Part shown: positions 42,321 through 51,238 of the stretch, in pieces
How the letters are laid out: each line of letters starts with the position of its first letter
How positions within the stretch are numbered: position 1 is the first letter of the stretch
Origin: AWTP1-13 sp963840445
Lineage (GTDB): Bacteria > Pseudomonadota > Alphaproteobacteria > Rhizobiales > Hyphomicrobiaceae
NCBI GenBank assembly: GCA_963840445.1
Contig: CAWIZC010000018.1
Span: forward strand, 248,001-312,000
Length of the DNA stretch: 64,000 nucleotides
Direction of reading: 5' to 3'
Translations under genes and position numbers: made by a program
Notes under the pieces: model-generated
Seen by the model: the letters and a program-made list of their open reading frames with translations, nothing else
Database searches by the model: none
What the model was told of the DNA's origin: nothing

Positions 42321-43485
42321 GTGGACTTTTCCTTGTCCGACGAGCAGCGGCTGCTCATCGATACCGTGCGCAAGTTCGTGGCCAGCGAGCTTGCCCCCCT
42401 CGAGGACGAGGTCGAGCGAACCGGCACGCTTACCCCTGCTCAGGCCCGCTCGATCTTCGAGAAGTCCAAGGCGCTCGGCCTCTATGGCATGAACATGCCG
42501 ACCGAGCTCGGCGGCGGCGGGTTGTCGGCAGTCGACACCATGCTGGTCGAGGAGCAGTTCGGGCATACCACTGACATCCTCATTCGCCGCGCTTTCGGCA
42601 ACGTCTACGAAGTGCTGCTCGCCTGCCAAGGCGCGCAGAAGGAACGCTGGCTGCTGCCTGCCGTGCAGGGCGAGCGTATCTGCTGCATCGCCATCACCGA
42701 GCCGGGTGCCGGCTCGGACGCGGCCGGTATCACGACGCGCGCGGTGCGTGACGGAAACGGATGGCGGCTCACAGGGCAGAAGCACTTCATCAGCGACGCA
42801 GTGTGGTCCGACTTCTTCGTCGTGTCGGCCAAGACGGACAACAGCCGTGCCTTCTCTCTGTTCCTGGTCGACAAGAACCTACCCGGCATCACGATCGGCC
42901 GCGACCAGCCGATGATGGGCATACGCGGCACCGGCCATGTCGAGCTGGTGTTCGACAACGTCAAGCTCGACGGCGACACCCTGCTCGGCGGCGAAGGCAA
43001 CGGCATGAAGCTGATCCTGGAGACGCTGGGCCGCGTGCGCCTCGCCCAGGTTGCAGCCCGCGCGGTCGGCAAGGCGCTCCAAGGTGCTGGGGCTGGCCAC
43101 CGACTACGCCAAAGAGCGCAAACAGTTCGGCAAGGCGATCGGCGACTTCCAGTTCATCCAGCAGTTCATCGCCGACAGCGTGATCGAGGTCAACGCGGCC
43201 CGCTACATGGTATTGCGCGCTGCCTGGGAGATCGATCAAGGCAACGACGCACGCGATTGGATCTCGATGGTCAAGGTGCAGGCGGCCGAGACCCTTGGAC
43301 GTGTCGTCGACCGGGCCGTGCAGGTGTTCGGCGGCATGGGCTTCTGCAAGGACCTGCCGATCGAACGCTACTACCGAGACGCGCGCATCTTCCGTATCTT
43401 CGACGGCACATCCGAGATCCATCGCGGGCTGGTGGCGCGCGCGACGCTCAAGAAAGGCGCGCCGCTGTTCGACATTGGCGCCTGA
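42321..43485 (+). CDS. Acyl-CoA dehydrogenase family protein, frame disrupted at 43077
   Basis: GTG 42321 with GAGGAGA upstream, 25 bp after quiC. It begins DFSLSDEQRLLIDTVRKFV. The FAD- and substrate-contact blocks ICCIAITEPGAGSDAAGI and GWRLTGQKHFISDA are in the first frame, which ends at ARAVGKA. One extra base at 43077 shifts the remainder: KVLGLATDYAKERKQFGKAI, VQVFGGMGFCKDLPIERYYRDARI, then FDGTSEIHRGLVAR with the usual catalytic-region residues. Repaired length about 387 residues, normal for the family. It would introduce an alpha-beta double bond into a CoA ester, fitting the CoA branch suggested by the upstream genes. Confidence 0.8.
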
Positions 43486-43504
43486 GCCAACATAAGCGAC
43501 GCCG

Positions 43505-44144
43505 CTAGGGCTTGCGCGAATAGTCGGTCAGTTCCTCGGAGAAAGAGTTCGCGCAGCCGTCCCTCGAAGCGTCCCTCCGTTTTCTTCCTCACCCACCGGT
43601 TGATGGCCGGTGCGTACCAGACCACATATGTCCACGTCGACGACTTGGTTTGATCCATCGTGTTGATCAGTCGTACGGTCATGTCGATACGGAACGTGTC
43701 GAACGTCCCGGCCGGCGTCGTGATTTGCTCCTGCCCCCCGACTTTGGCATGCTCGTCGGCCCGGAAGGCGGCGCCGGACCGCATATTGGTGGCGTTGGCT
43801 TCGGCCCGCCACTCCTTGCCGACCTCCAGCGGCCTTTTTATTCCTACTCCAGCCGGGTTGACCTTCCAGATGCTGTCGTCGATCCGCCCCCAGTCGAGAT
43901 CGAAGACCATCGTTTGCGGATGGTCCTTGCCACGATAGGTGGTCCGCGCTGTGATCTCCTTGTCGGTGACTTCGATGACGACGAGCGTGATCGCATTTCT
44001 GAGGTCGCCGGTCGCATCATCCTTGATGTCGTACGACCAGCGATCGCCGACGCGAACAGGACCGGGATCGGCGGCCTGCGCCGCATACATCCCCGGCCAC
44101 GCGAGCAGGACGGCCAGACCGATCGCGCCAAGGTATCTCGACAT
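43505..44144 (-). CDS. Secreted hypothetical protein (paralogue A), frame disrupted at 43548
   Basis: ATG 44144; signal peptide ending YAAQA at about residue 24. The mature part is beta-rich: VRVGDRWSYDIKDDATGDLR, VVIEVTDKEITART, MVFDLDWGRIDDSIWKVNP, LEVGKEWRAEANATN, EQITTPAGTFDTFRIDMTV and YVVWYAPAINRWVRK. One extra base at 43548-43549 breaks the C terminus. Removing it gives SFSEELTDYSRKP and a stop at 43505, the same ending as paralogue B. Without the repair the frame would run on into the acyl-CoA dehydrogenase gene. No family function is known. Confidence 0.65.
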
Positions 44145-44290
44145 CTGGCCCGCATCTCCCGTGCAAACAATCGCAGCAGTGGCGCCTCACTGGCGCGGGT
44201 AGGCAAATGCATCGGGGAGCACTTCGTCGCCGGACGACCGATGCCCCAAGAGTGTGCCTGGGAGGGACATCGGCTCCTCATCATCCGGCG

Positions 44291-44933
44291 CTACGGTTTT
44301 CGGGAGTAGTCGGTCAGCTCCTCGGTGTGCGAGTCACGCAGGCGACCCTCGATCTGGACCTTGTAGGTCCTGCGCACCCAGCGATTGACGGCCGGCGCAT
44401 ACCAAAGTGCGATGTTGACAGTTGCGGCCTTGGTCTGGTCGTTGGAGTTGACCTGCCGCATGGTGGTTTCCATCTTGAACGTGTCAAAGGTGCCAGCGGG
44501 CGTCGTGATCTTTTCCTGGGCGACGATCTTGGACTGGCCAGTGGTGCTCAGGGCGGTTCCGTTCTGAAACTGCGTCGCCTTGTTCTCGAAGCGCCACTCC
44601 TTGCCAACCTGCAGTGGGAGTTGGACGCCCGCGCCGTCCGATGGCCGGAACTTCCATACGTCATCGTCGATGCAGACTCCAGCCCGGGTCGAATACGATC
44701 TGGCGTGGACGCGCGGCTCCCCGGGTCGAAACGCGAGTGTTGATCTCCGTGTCCGAAACCGCGATCACGACGACAGTTGTCGTCTGTTTCAAGTCGCCGG
44801 TTATTTCGTCCGAGATCTCGTAGACCCATCGGTCGCCGGGCAGGACGCCTGCGACATCGGCTGTTTGCGCCTCTGCCGGTCGAAAACAGCCAACGACCAT
44901 CGCCACAACGACGAATAACCACTGAGTCTTCAA
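44291..44933 (-). CDS. Secreted hypothetical protein (paralogue B), frame disrupted at 44675
   Basis: TTG 44933 with AGGAGG six bases upstream; signal peptide WLFVVVAMVVGCFRPAEAQ. It continues VLPGDRWVYEISDEITGDLK, VVVIAVSDTEINTRVSTRG and IVFDPGWS. One extra base at 44675 then changes frame to IDDDVWKFRPSDGAGVQLPL and KEWRFENKATQFQNGTALST. KITTPAGTFDTFKMETTM and WYAPAVNRWVRRTYKVQIEG follow, ending EELTDYSRKP. About 213 residues once repaired. It matches paralogue A along its whole length and in exported location. Function unknown. Confidence 0.65.
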
Positions 44934-45331
44934 AAGTAACCTCCTCTTCGGGGCCTCGGGTGGTCGAGACCGGGATGGCATTGCCGCTGATGACAGGCAT
45001 CTGGGAGCGCAAGAGGTGAACTCTGCAGCTCGCACGGCAGTGCGACACCACTGTGTCCAAGGCGAAATCTTGCCCAAGATCGGAAGCATCGCTCACCGCA
45101 CTGCAGTCGTCGGCCGAGCCGATGCGGGCCGCGATGCGCAAGGTGGCGTTTCGACCTGGTTCGGCTGAACAGACCACGCCGTTGCATGGCCGCATCGAAA
45201 TTGATCCACAACGTCAATGGCTGATTTGCATCCCCCTGGGCGAAAAGACGCGATTGCGTCTCTTGACCGAGTACGCCGCCTCCAGGTTGAATAGGGGTTT
45301 GCGAGATGAGCAGTCCGGAAAGCGCCAACCC
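44934..45331. other. 398-bp divergent intergenic region before the PatB-like gene
   Basis: An open frame in phase with the PatB-like gene runs back to 45053 but shows no family likeness and no ribosome binding site, so no gene is called. A perfect small hairpin AGACGC-GATT-GCGTCT lies at 45246-45261, directly before the promoter candidate at 45263-45292. Confidence 0.45.
45263..45292 (+). promoter_or_regulatory. Sigma-70-like promoter candidate of the PatB-like gene
   Basis: TTGACC (45263-45268, five of six consensus bases) and TTGAAT (45287-45292, four of six) are separated by 18 bp and lie about 40 bp before the ATG. Confidence 0.35.
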
Positions 45332-46519
45332 ATGTTCGACTTCGACCGCGTGATCGAGCGCCGCGGCACGCATGCGACAAAATGGGACAACATGGCGCGG
45401 CTATCGGGCATCGAAGCGCCCGACGCCATCCCGATGTGGGTAGCGGACATGGATTTCGCCGCACCGTCGGGCGTGACGGAAGCCCTGACGGAAGTGAACA
45501 AGCGCGGAGTGCACGGCTACTATGCCGACACGGGCAGCTGGGCGGCCGCACTTGCCGAGTGGATGGCCCGCCGGCATGGCCTCCGCGTCGATCCCGCCTG
45601 GGTCAGCCCCACGCCCGGAGTGGTGTCCGGGCTCGGCCTCATCCTGCAGGCGGTGAGCGCGCCGGGCGACGAGGTGGTGGTGTTCCCGCCCGCGTACCAC
45701 GCCTTCCGCAGGATCATCCTCGCCAACGAGCGGCGCATTCTCGATGCGCAGTTGGTCGAGACCGATGGCCGCTACGTCATGGACCTCGATGCATTGCGCA
45801 AAAAGCTGACGCCGCGCACCAAAGTCGTGTTCTTCTGCAGCCCTCACAATCCTGGCGGCACGGTCTGGACACCAGCCGAGATCCGCGCCCTGGCCGCGTT
45901 CTGCGCCGAGCACGATCTGATCCTGGTGTCCGACGAGATCCATTGCGACCTGGTCTTTGCCGGCGCCAGGCACACGCCGACCCTGACCGCCGCTCCGGAG
46001 ATCGCCGACCGCCTGATCACCACCGTTGCCGCGACCAAGACCTTCAATCTTGCGGGCGCGCACGTTGGGGCGTGTGTCACCTCCAACGCGGCGCTGAAGC
46101 GCGGTATCGACGCGCGTGTCATGGCGAGCGGACTAGGCTCCTACAACAGCTTCGGCATGATTGCGACCGAGGCGGCCTGGCGCACCGGCGAGGCCTGGCT
46201 CGACGCGCTGCTGCCGTACCTGACCAAGAACCGCGATCTGTTCGATGCGCGCATCGAAGCCGCAGCGCCGGGCGCACGCTCCATGCGGCTCGCCGCGACC
46301 TATCTTGCTTGGGTCGATTTTTCCGGCACCGGCCTGCCGGCCGAGGAGGTCTCCAACCGGGTCAAGGAGCGCGCGCGCATCTTTGCCAGTCCCGGTACGC
46401 AGTTCGGACCTGGTGGCGAAACCTGGCTGCGCTTCAATTTTGCGACGCCGCGGCCGATCCTCGAAGAGGCGCTCGGTCGTCTGGACGAGGCATTTCGGGA
46501 TTTGCGGACGAGCAGGTGA
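45332..46519 (+). CDS. PatB/MalY-type PLP-dependent C-S lyase/aminotransferase
   Basis: 395 residues from ATG 45332. Fold type I PLP enzyme of the MalY/PatB branch. The N terminus has FDRVIERRGTHATKWD and IPMWVADMDFAAP, typical of cystathionine beta-lyase-like proteins. SPHNPGGTVW binds the cofactor ring region, LVSDEIHCDLVF has the Asp, and the Schiff-base Lys is in TVAATKTFNLAGAHVG. GTQFGPGGETWLRFNFATP carries the carboxylate-binding Arg. It cleaves C-S bonds or transaminates; the choice is not evident. The next gene starts 11 bp downstream, so they are probably one transcript. Confidence 0.87.
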   Translation: MFDFDRVIERRGTHATKWDNMARLSGIEAPDAIPMWVADMDFAAPSGVTEALTEVNKRGVHGYYADTGSWAAALAEWMARRHGLRVDPAWVSPTPGVVSGLGLILQAVSAPGDEVVVFPPAYHAFRRIILANERRILDAQLVETDGRYVMDLDALRKKLTPRTKVVFFCSPHNPGGTVWTPAEIRALAAFCAEHDLILVSDEIHCDLVFAGARHTPTLTAAPEIADRLITTVAATKTFNLAGAHVGACVTSNAALKRGIDARVMASGLGSYNSFGMIATEAAWRTGEAWLDALLPYLTKNRDLFDARIEAAAPGARSMRLAATYLAWVDFSGTGLPAEEVSNRVKERARIFASPGTQFGPGGETWLRFNFATPRPILEEALGRLDEAFRDLRTSR

Positions 46520-46529
46520 GCGCTGGACG

Positions 46530-47300
46530 ATGAAAAGACCTGTAGTCGGCGTGATCGGCAATCTGCATCGCATCGAAAACCGGTTCAACGTGCAAGGCGT
46601 CGGAGAACGCAGCCTGCGCGCCGTGGCCGAGGTGACCGATGCGCTGCCGCTGATGTTTGCCGGCACGCCCGAGATCACGGATCTGGGCGGGCTGCTCGAT
46701 ATGGTCGACGGCATCATGCTGACGGGTGCCCGGGCCAATGTGCATCCAACCCGCTTCCGCACCGATCCGCATCCCAAGCACGAGCCCTATGACGAGCAGC
46801 GCGATGCGCTGGCCCTGGCGCTGGTCGAGGCGTGCGTTGCCAAGGGTGTGCCAATCTTCGGCATCTGCCGCGGCTTGCAGGAGATGAACGTCGCTTATGG
46901 CGGCACCCTGCATCCCGAGATCCGGGAGCTGCCGGGCCGTATCAACCATCGCATGCCGCGCCTGCCGACCGGCGAGATTCATCCCGACCCCGCCGTCGTG
47001 TTCGCCGACCGCCATGACGTCAGGTTGGTTCCGGGCGGTGAGTTTGCGCGATTGCTTGGCCGCGAGACCATCCGCGTAAATTCCCTGCACGGACAGGGCA
47101 TTCTCGAGCCCGGCGGGAGGATCGTTATCGAGGGGGTGGCCGACGACGGAACGATCGAGGCCATCCGTATCGCGGATGCGACAGGCTTTGCGCTCGGCGT
47201 CCAGTGGCATGCCGAGCATGACCCGCAGCGCAATGAGGTTAACCGCGCCCTGTTTCTGGCGTTCGGCCAGGCGCTCCAGGTGCGCAAGCGCGCCGCATAG
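46530..47300 (+). CDS. Gamma-glutamyl-gamma-aminobutyrate hydrolase-like protein (peptidase C26)
   Basis: 256 residues from ATG 46530. Class I glutamine amidotransferase fold: the nucleophile Cys is in FGICRGLQEMN (about residue 112) and the His/Glu pair in LGVQWHAEHDPQ (about residues 229-232). Earlier blocks are VIGNLHRIENRF and DGIMLTGARANVHPTRF. Known relatives hydrolyse gamma-glutamyl amides such as gamma-glutamyl-GABA (PuuD). Between a PatB-like enzyme and the phosphonate operon it may release an amino compound from a glutamyl conjugate; this is inference. Confidence 0.87.
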   Translation: MKRPVVGVIGNLHRIENRFNVQGVGERSLRAVAEVTDALPLMFAGTPEITDLGGLLDMVDGIMLTGARANVHPTRFRTDPHPKHEPYDEQRDALALALVEACVAKGVPIFGICRGLQEMNVAYGGTLHPEIRELPGRINHRMPRLPTGEIHPDPAVVFADRHDVRLVPGGEFARLLGRETIRVNSLHGQGILEPGGRIVIEGVADDGTIEAIRIADATGFALGVQWHAEHDPQRNEVNRALFLAFGQALQVRKRAA

Positions 47301-47385
47301 GCAAGCATTTGTAAAACACCCTGGACACGGTTAGCCTCTGGCGGTGCCGGGACCGGCAGTGGGGGTTGATCCCGAGGGGTGCAGC

Positions 47386-48537
47386 ATGACCAAAAACGAG
47401 GCAGGGCGCGGCTCGTCGGAGACCGGCGATGCGTTGCTCTTGACGCCCGGGCCGTTGACGACATCCAAGCGCGTCAAAGAGGTCATGGTGCACGACTGGG
47501 GATCGCGCGACGCGGCCTTCCTCAAAATCAACCAGGAGGTGCTCGACCGGCTGCCCGACATCGTCAACGGGCGAGGCACGCACGTCACCGTGCCGATGCA
47601 GGGCTCCGGCACGTTTGCCGTCGAGGCGATGCTCACGACGTTCGTGCCGCCGAAGGGCAAGGTCCTGCTGCTGATCAACGGCGCCTACGGTCAGCGTGCC
47701 AAGAAGATCTGCGACATCGCCAGGCGCGCGTATGCGGTGCACGAGACGGCGGAGGATACGCCGCCCGATCTGGCCGCTGTCGATGCCCTGCTCAAGGGCG
47801 ACACGGGAATAACACACGTGTTCGCCGTGCAGTGCGAGACGACCAGCGGCATCCTCAATCCGATCGTCGAAATCGGCGCGCTGGTTGCCCGGCACGGACG
47901 CAAGCTGCTGATCGATGCCATGAGTGCGTTCGGCGCGCTGCCGCTCGATGCCACTAAGACGGCGTTCGATGCGGTTGCGGCCTCTTCCAACAAGTGCATC
48001 GAGGGCGTGCCGGGGCTGGGCTTCGTCATCTGCCGCAAGGCGGCACTGGCCGAGACCAAGGGCAACGCGACGACGCTGGTGCTCGATCTGCACGACCAAT
48101 GGCAGAACTTCAGCAAGACCGGGCAGTATCGCTTTACGCCGCCGATCCACGTCATCGTGTCCTTCCATCAGGCGCTGACCGAGTTCTGGGCCGAGGGCGG
48201 TCAGCCGGGACGCGGCGGACGCTATACGGAGAACGGCAGGATCCTCATCGAGGGCATGCGCAAGCTTGGTTTCACGACCCTGCTGCCCGATCGCCTGCAG
48301 GCGCCGATCATCATCACGTTCCATATGCCGAAAGACCCGAAATTCGTGTTCGAGACCTTCTATGATCTGCTCAAGGAGCGCGGCTACGTCATCTATCCGG
48401 GCAAGCTGACGGTGGCCGACAGCTTCCGCATCGGCTGCATCGGCCGCCTCAATGCCGATCATATGCGCGGGGTGCTGGCGGCGGTGGCAGAGGTGCTGTC
48501 TGAACTCGGCGTGAAGAACCTGAAGTCGGCCGCGTAA
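47386..48537 (+). CDS. phnW: 2-Aminoethylphosphonate:pyruvate transaminase
   Basis: 383 residues from ATG 47386 with GAGGGG upstream; GTG 47344 would add 14 residues without family likeness. Class V PLP aminotransferase that turns 2-aminoethylphosphonate plus pyruvate into phosphonoacetaldehyde plus alanine. Motifs: LLLTPGPLTTSKRVKEVM, DWGSRDAAFLKI, QGSGTFAVEAM, CETTSGILNP and the PLP-binding Lys in ASSNKCIEGVPGLGFV. RFTPPIHVI contributes the substrate Arg. The partner genes downstream (aldehyde dehydrogenase and the 2-AEP importer) support the name. Confidence 0.92.
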   Translation: MTKNEAGRGSSETGDALLLTPGPLTTSKRVKEVMVHDWGSRDAAFLKINQEVLDRLPDIVNGRGTHVTVPMQGSGTFAVEAMLTTFVPPKGKVLLLINGAYGQRAKKICDIARRAYAVHETAEDTPPDLAAVDALLKGDTGITHVFAVQCETTSGILNPIVEIGALVARHGRKLLIDAMSAFGALPLDATKTAFDAVAASSNKCIEGVPGLGFVICRKAALAETKGNATTLVLDLHDQWQNFSKTGQYRFTPPIHVIVSFHQALTEFWAEGGQPGRGGRYTENGRILIEGMRKLGFTTLLPDRLQAPIIITFHMPKDPKFVFETFYDLLKERGYVIYPGKLTVADSFRIGCIGRLNADHMRGVLAAVAEVLSELGVKNLKSAA

Positions 48538-48563
48538 GAAAAGGCCGAGCGGGAGGCAAGGGC

Positions 48564-50028
48564 ATGCAGGAGCGAGTGAAAAAGCCGAAGCTTCCCGTCA
48601 AGTCGCACGAGAAGATGCGCATTGCCGGCAAGCTGGTCGACGGCGAGGAGCGCATCGAGGTGCGCAATCCCTACACCGGCGACGTGGTCGCGACGGTCGC
48701 AGCGGCGAGCCCCGGGCAGGTCGCGGAGGCGTTCCGGATCGGCAACGCCTACAAGTCGAAGCTCACCCGCTACGACCGCCAAAAAATCCTGACGAACACG
48801 GCTGAGATCCTGGCCCGGCGCCGCGAGGAGATCGCGCACCTGATCACCGCCGAGTCCGGGCTGTGCCTCAAGGACTCGCTGTACGAGGTCGGGCGCGCCT
48901 ACGACGTCTACCTGCTGGCCGGCCAGATGGCGATCCGCGACGACAGCGAGATCTATTCCTGCGACATCACTCCGCACGGCAAGCCGCGACGCATCTATAC
49001 CTCGCGCACGCCGGTGCTGGGCTGCATCTCGGCGATCACGCCGTTCAATCATCCCCTCAACATGATCAGCCACAAGATCGCGCCGGCGATCGCGACCAAC
49101 AACCGGGTGGTGGCGAAGCCGACCGAGCTGACGCCGCTGACCGCGCTGCTGCTGGCCGACATCCTCTACGAGGCGGGGCTGCCGCCGGAGATGCTGTCGA
49201 TCGTCACCGGCAATCCGCGCAGCATGGGCGATGCGATGATCACCGATCCGCACGCCGACATCGTCACTTTCACCGGCAGCGTCAGGGTCGGCAAGCACAT
49301 CGCCGCCACCGCCGGCTACAAGCGCCTGGTGCTGGAGCTGGGAGGCAATGATCCTCTGATCGTCATGGAGGATGCGGACCTCGACAAGGCGGCGGAACTG
49401 GCCGTGCAGGGCGCCACCAAGAACTCCGGCCAGCGCTGCACGGCCGTCAAGCGCATCCTGGTGGTGGAGAAGGTCGCCGACAAGTTCGCGGAAGCCGTTC
49501 TAGCCAAGGCGAAGAAGCTCAAGAGCGGCGACCCGATGGATCGCTGCAACCGACATCGGCACCGTCATCCACGAGCGGGCGGCGCGCATGTTCGAGGACC
49601 GCGTCAATGACGCGATCGCCAAGGGCGCCAAGCTGCTGCATGGCAACGACCGCAAGGGCGCGCTCTACCCCGCCACCGTGGTCGACCACGTGCCCTACAC
49701 CTGCGAGTTGGTGCACGAGGAGACGTTCGGCCCGGTCATTCCGATCATCCGCTGCCCGAACGACATCGGCGAGGTCATCAGGATCTCGAACTCCACGGCC
49801 TTCGGCCTGTCATCGGGCGTTTGCACCAATAGGCTTGATTACATCACCCGCTTCGTCAACGAGCTGGAGGTCGGCACCGTCAATATCTGGGAGGTGCCGG
49901 GCTACCGGATCGAGATGAGCCCATTCGGGGGCATCAAGGATTCCGGCCTCGGCTACAAGGAAGGCGTTTGGGAAGCCATGAAAAGCTATACCAACATCAA
50001 GACCTACTCGCTGCCATGGCCAACCTGA
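48564..50028 (+). CDS. phnY: Phosphonoacetaldehyde dehydrogenase, frame disrupted at 49542
   Basis: ATG 48564, 26 bp after phnW. ALDH-superfamily enzyme that oxidises phosphonoacetaldehyde to phosphonoacetate. RYDRQKILTNTAEIL, ISAITPFNHPLNMISHK, VTFTGSVRVGKHI and the base Glu in LVLELGGNDPLI lie before the break, as does the catalytic Cys in KNSGQRCTAVKR. At 49542-49543 one extra base shifts the frame after SGDPMD. Removing it gives PATDIGTVIHERAARMFEDR, then HEETFGPVIPII, to the stop at 50028. Repaired length about 487 residues, normal for PhnY. Context with phnW makes this more likely than a general aldehyde dehydrogenase. Confidence 0.85.
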
Positions 50029-50072
50029 ACCGAGCACGGAAGTCTGTCGTCAGTCACACGGGAGTACTGTCA

Positions 50073-51149
50073 ATGTTTGTGAAGTTTTTGAAGGCAGTGG
50101 CGGCGGGCGCCCTGCTGGTGGGCGCGCTCGCCGCTCCGGCGATGGCCCAGAAGACCACGCTGACGATCTACACATCGCTCGAGAACGACCAGCTGGCCGA
50201 CTTCAAGAAGGCGATCGAAGACGCCGTGCCCGAAGTCGAGGTGGCTTGGGTGCGCAATTCCACCGGCGTGATCACCGCCCGCTTCCTTGCCGAGAAGGAC
50301 AATCCAAAGGCCGACATGGTGCTGGGCCACGCCGCCACGGCGCTGTTGGTGTTCGAGAAGATGGGACTGCTCGAAACCTACAAGCCCAAGGGAGTCGACG
50401 CCCTGAAGGAGGCCTTCCGCGACACCAAGGAGCCCTACACCTGGACCGGCATGGACGCCTACCTGGGCGTGATCTGCTTCAATACCGCCGAAGCCGGCAA
50501 GATCAACGTCAAGGCGCCGACCTCCTGGAAGGACATGCTCAACCCGGCGCTCAAGGGCCAGCTGGTTATGCCGCATCCCGCATCATCCGGCACTGGCTAC
50601 CTGATGGTCGGCGGCTGGCTGCAGACCATGGGCGAAGCCGAAGGCTGGAAGTTCATGGACGCTCTGCATGAGAACATTGCCGTCTACACCCATTCGGGTA
50701 GCGCGCCCTGCGTCCAGGCTGCCAAGGGCGAACGGGTTGCCGGCATTGCACTCGACATGCGCGGCGCTTCGGAGAAGACCAAGGGCGCGCCGCTCGAGGT
50801 GGTTATCCCGTCTGAAGGCACCGGCTGGGAGATGGAGGCGGCCGGGATCGTCAAGGGCACGAAGAATCTCGAGCTCGCCAAGAAGGTTGCCGACTGGGTG
50901 GCGACCAAGGGGGCCAACGAGATTTATGCCAAGACCTACGCGATCGTGGCCATGGCTGATGCCGGCAAGTACCCGCCGAACTATCCGGCCGAGGCCGAAA
51001 AGCTGATGATCAAGAACGACTTCGCCTGGATGGCCGAGAACCGCGAGCGCATCCTGGCGGAGTGGACGAAGCGCTACGAGTTCGAAGGCGGCGCCCAAGA
51101 AGTAGGCCCGCACCCATCTCGTTCCGTGGCCCCTCACATGCTAGCGTGA
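50073..51149 (+). CDS. phnS: 2-Aminoethylphosphonate ABC transporter substrate-binding protein
   Basis: 358 residues as read, with a signal peptide MFVKFLKAVAAGALLVGALA ending PAMAQ. Family 1/16 binding protein of the iron/2-AEP type: LTIYTSLENDQLADFKKAI, VRNSTGVITARFLAEKDNP, MPHPASSGTGYLMVGGWL and VIPSEGTGWEMEAAGIVKG. After KRYEFEGG the last 17 residues look foreign and run into a hairpin at 51126. If one g near 51090 is extra, the protein ends APKK at TAG 51103-51105, a more typical end. The role is assigned from its place between phnY and the transporter genes. Confidence 0.85.
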   Translation: MFVKFLKAVAAGALLVGALAAPAMAQKTTLTIYTSLENDQLADFKKAIEDAVPEVEVAWVRNSTGVITARFLAEKDNPKADMVLGHAATALLVFEKMGLLETYKPKGVDALKEAFRDTKEPYTWTGMDAYLGVICFNTAEAGKINVKAPTSWKDMLNPALKGQLVMPHPASSGTGYLMVGGWLQTMGEAEGWKFMDALHENIAVYTHSGSAPCVQAAKGERVAGIALDMRGASEKTKGAPLEVVIPSEGTGWEMEAAGIVKGTKNLELAKKVADWVATKGANEIYAKTYAIVAMADAGKYPPNYPAEAEKLMIKNDFAWMAENRERILAEWTKRYEFEGGAQEVGPHPSRSVAPHMLA

Positions 51150-51157
51150 GGGGCCAC
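51126..51157 (+). terminator. Perfect 12-bp intercistronic hairpin after the binding-protein gene
   Basis: GTGGCCCCTCAC and GTGAGGGGCCAC form a perfect stem around an 8-base loop. No T run follows, so it is better seen as an attenuator or RNA-stabilising hairpin. Such hairpins often lie after binding-protein genes and give them higher expression than the downstream membrane genes. Confidence 0.65.
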
Positions 51158-51238
51158 CACGCGATGGCGCATCGGGTTGCACGTCCATGGACCAAATCGT
51201 CGGCCGAGTTGCTCCGGGCACGCCGTCTTCATCGGCGC

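Noticed and set aside
45053..45331. N-terminal extension or separate small gene before the PatB-like protein
   Set aside because: The in-frame extension has no similarity to the family and includes the promoter candidate; the family-like sequence begins at ATG 45332.
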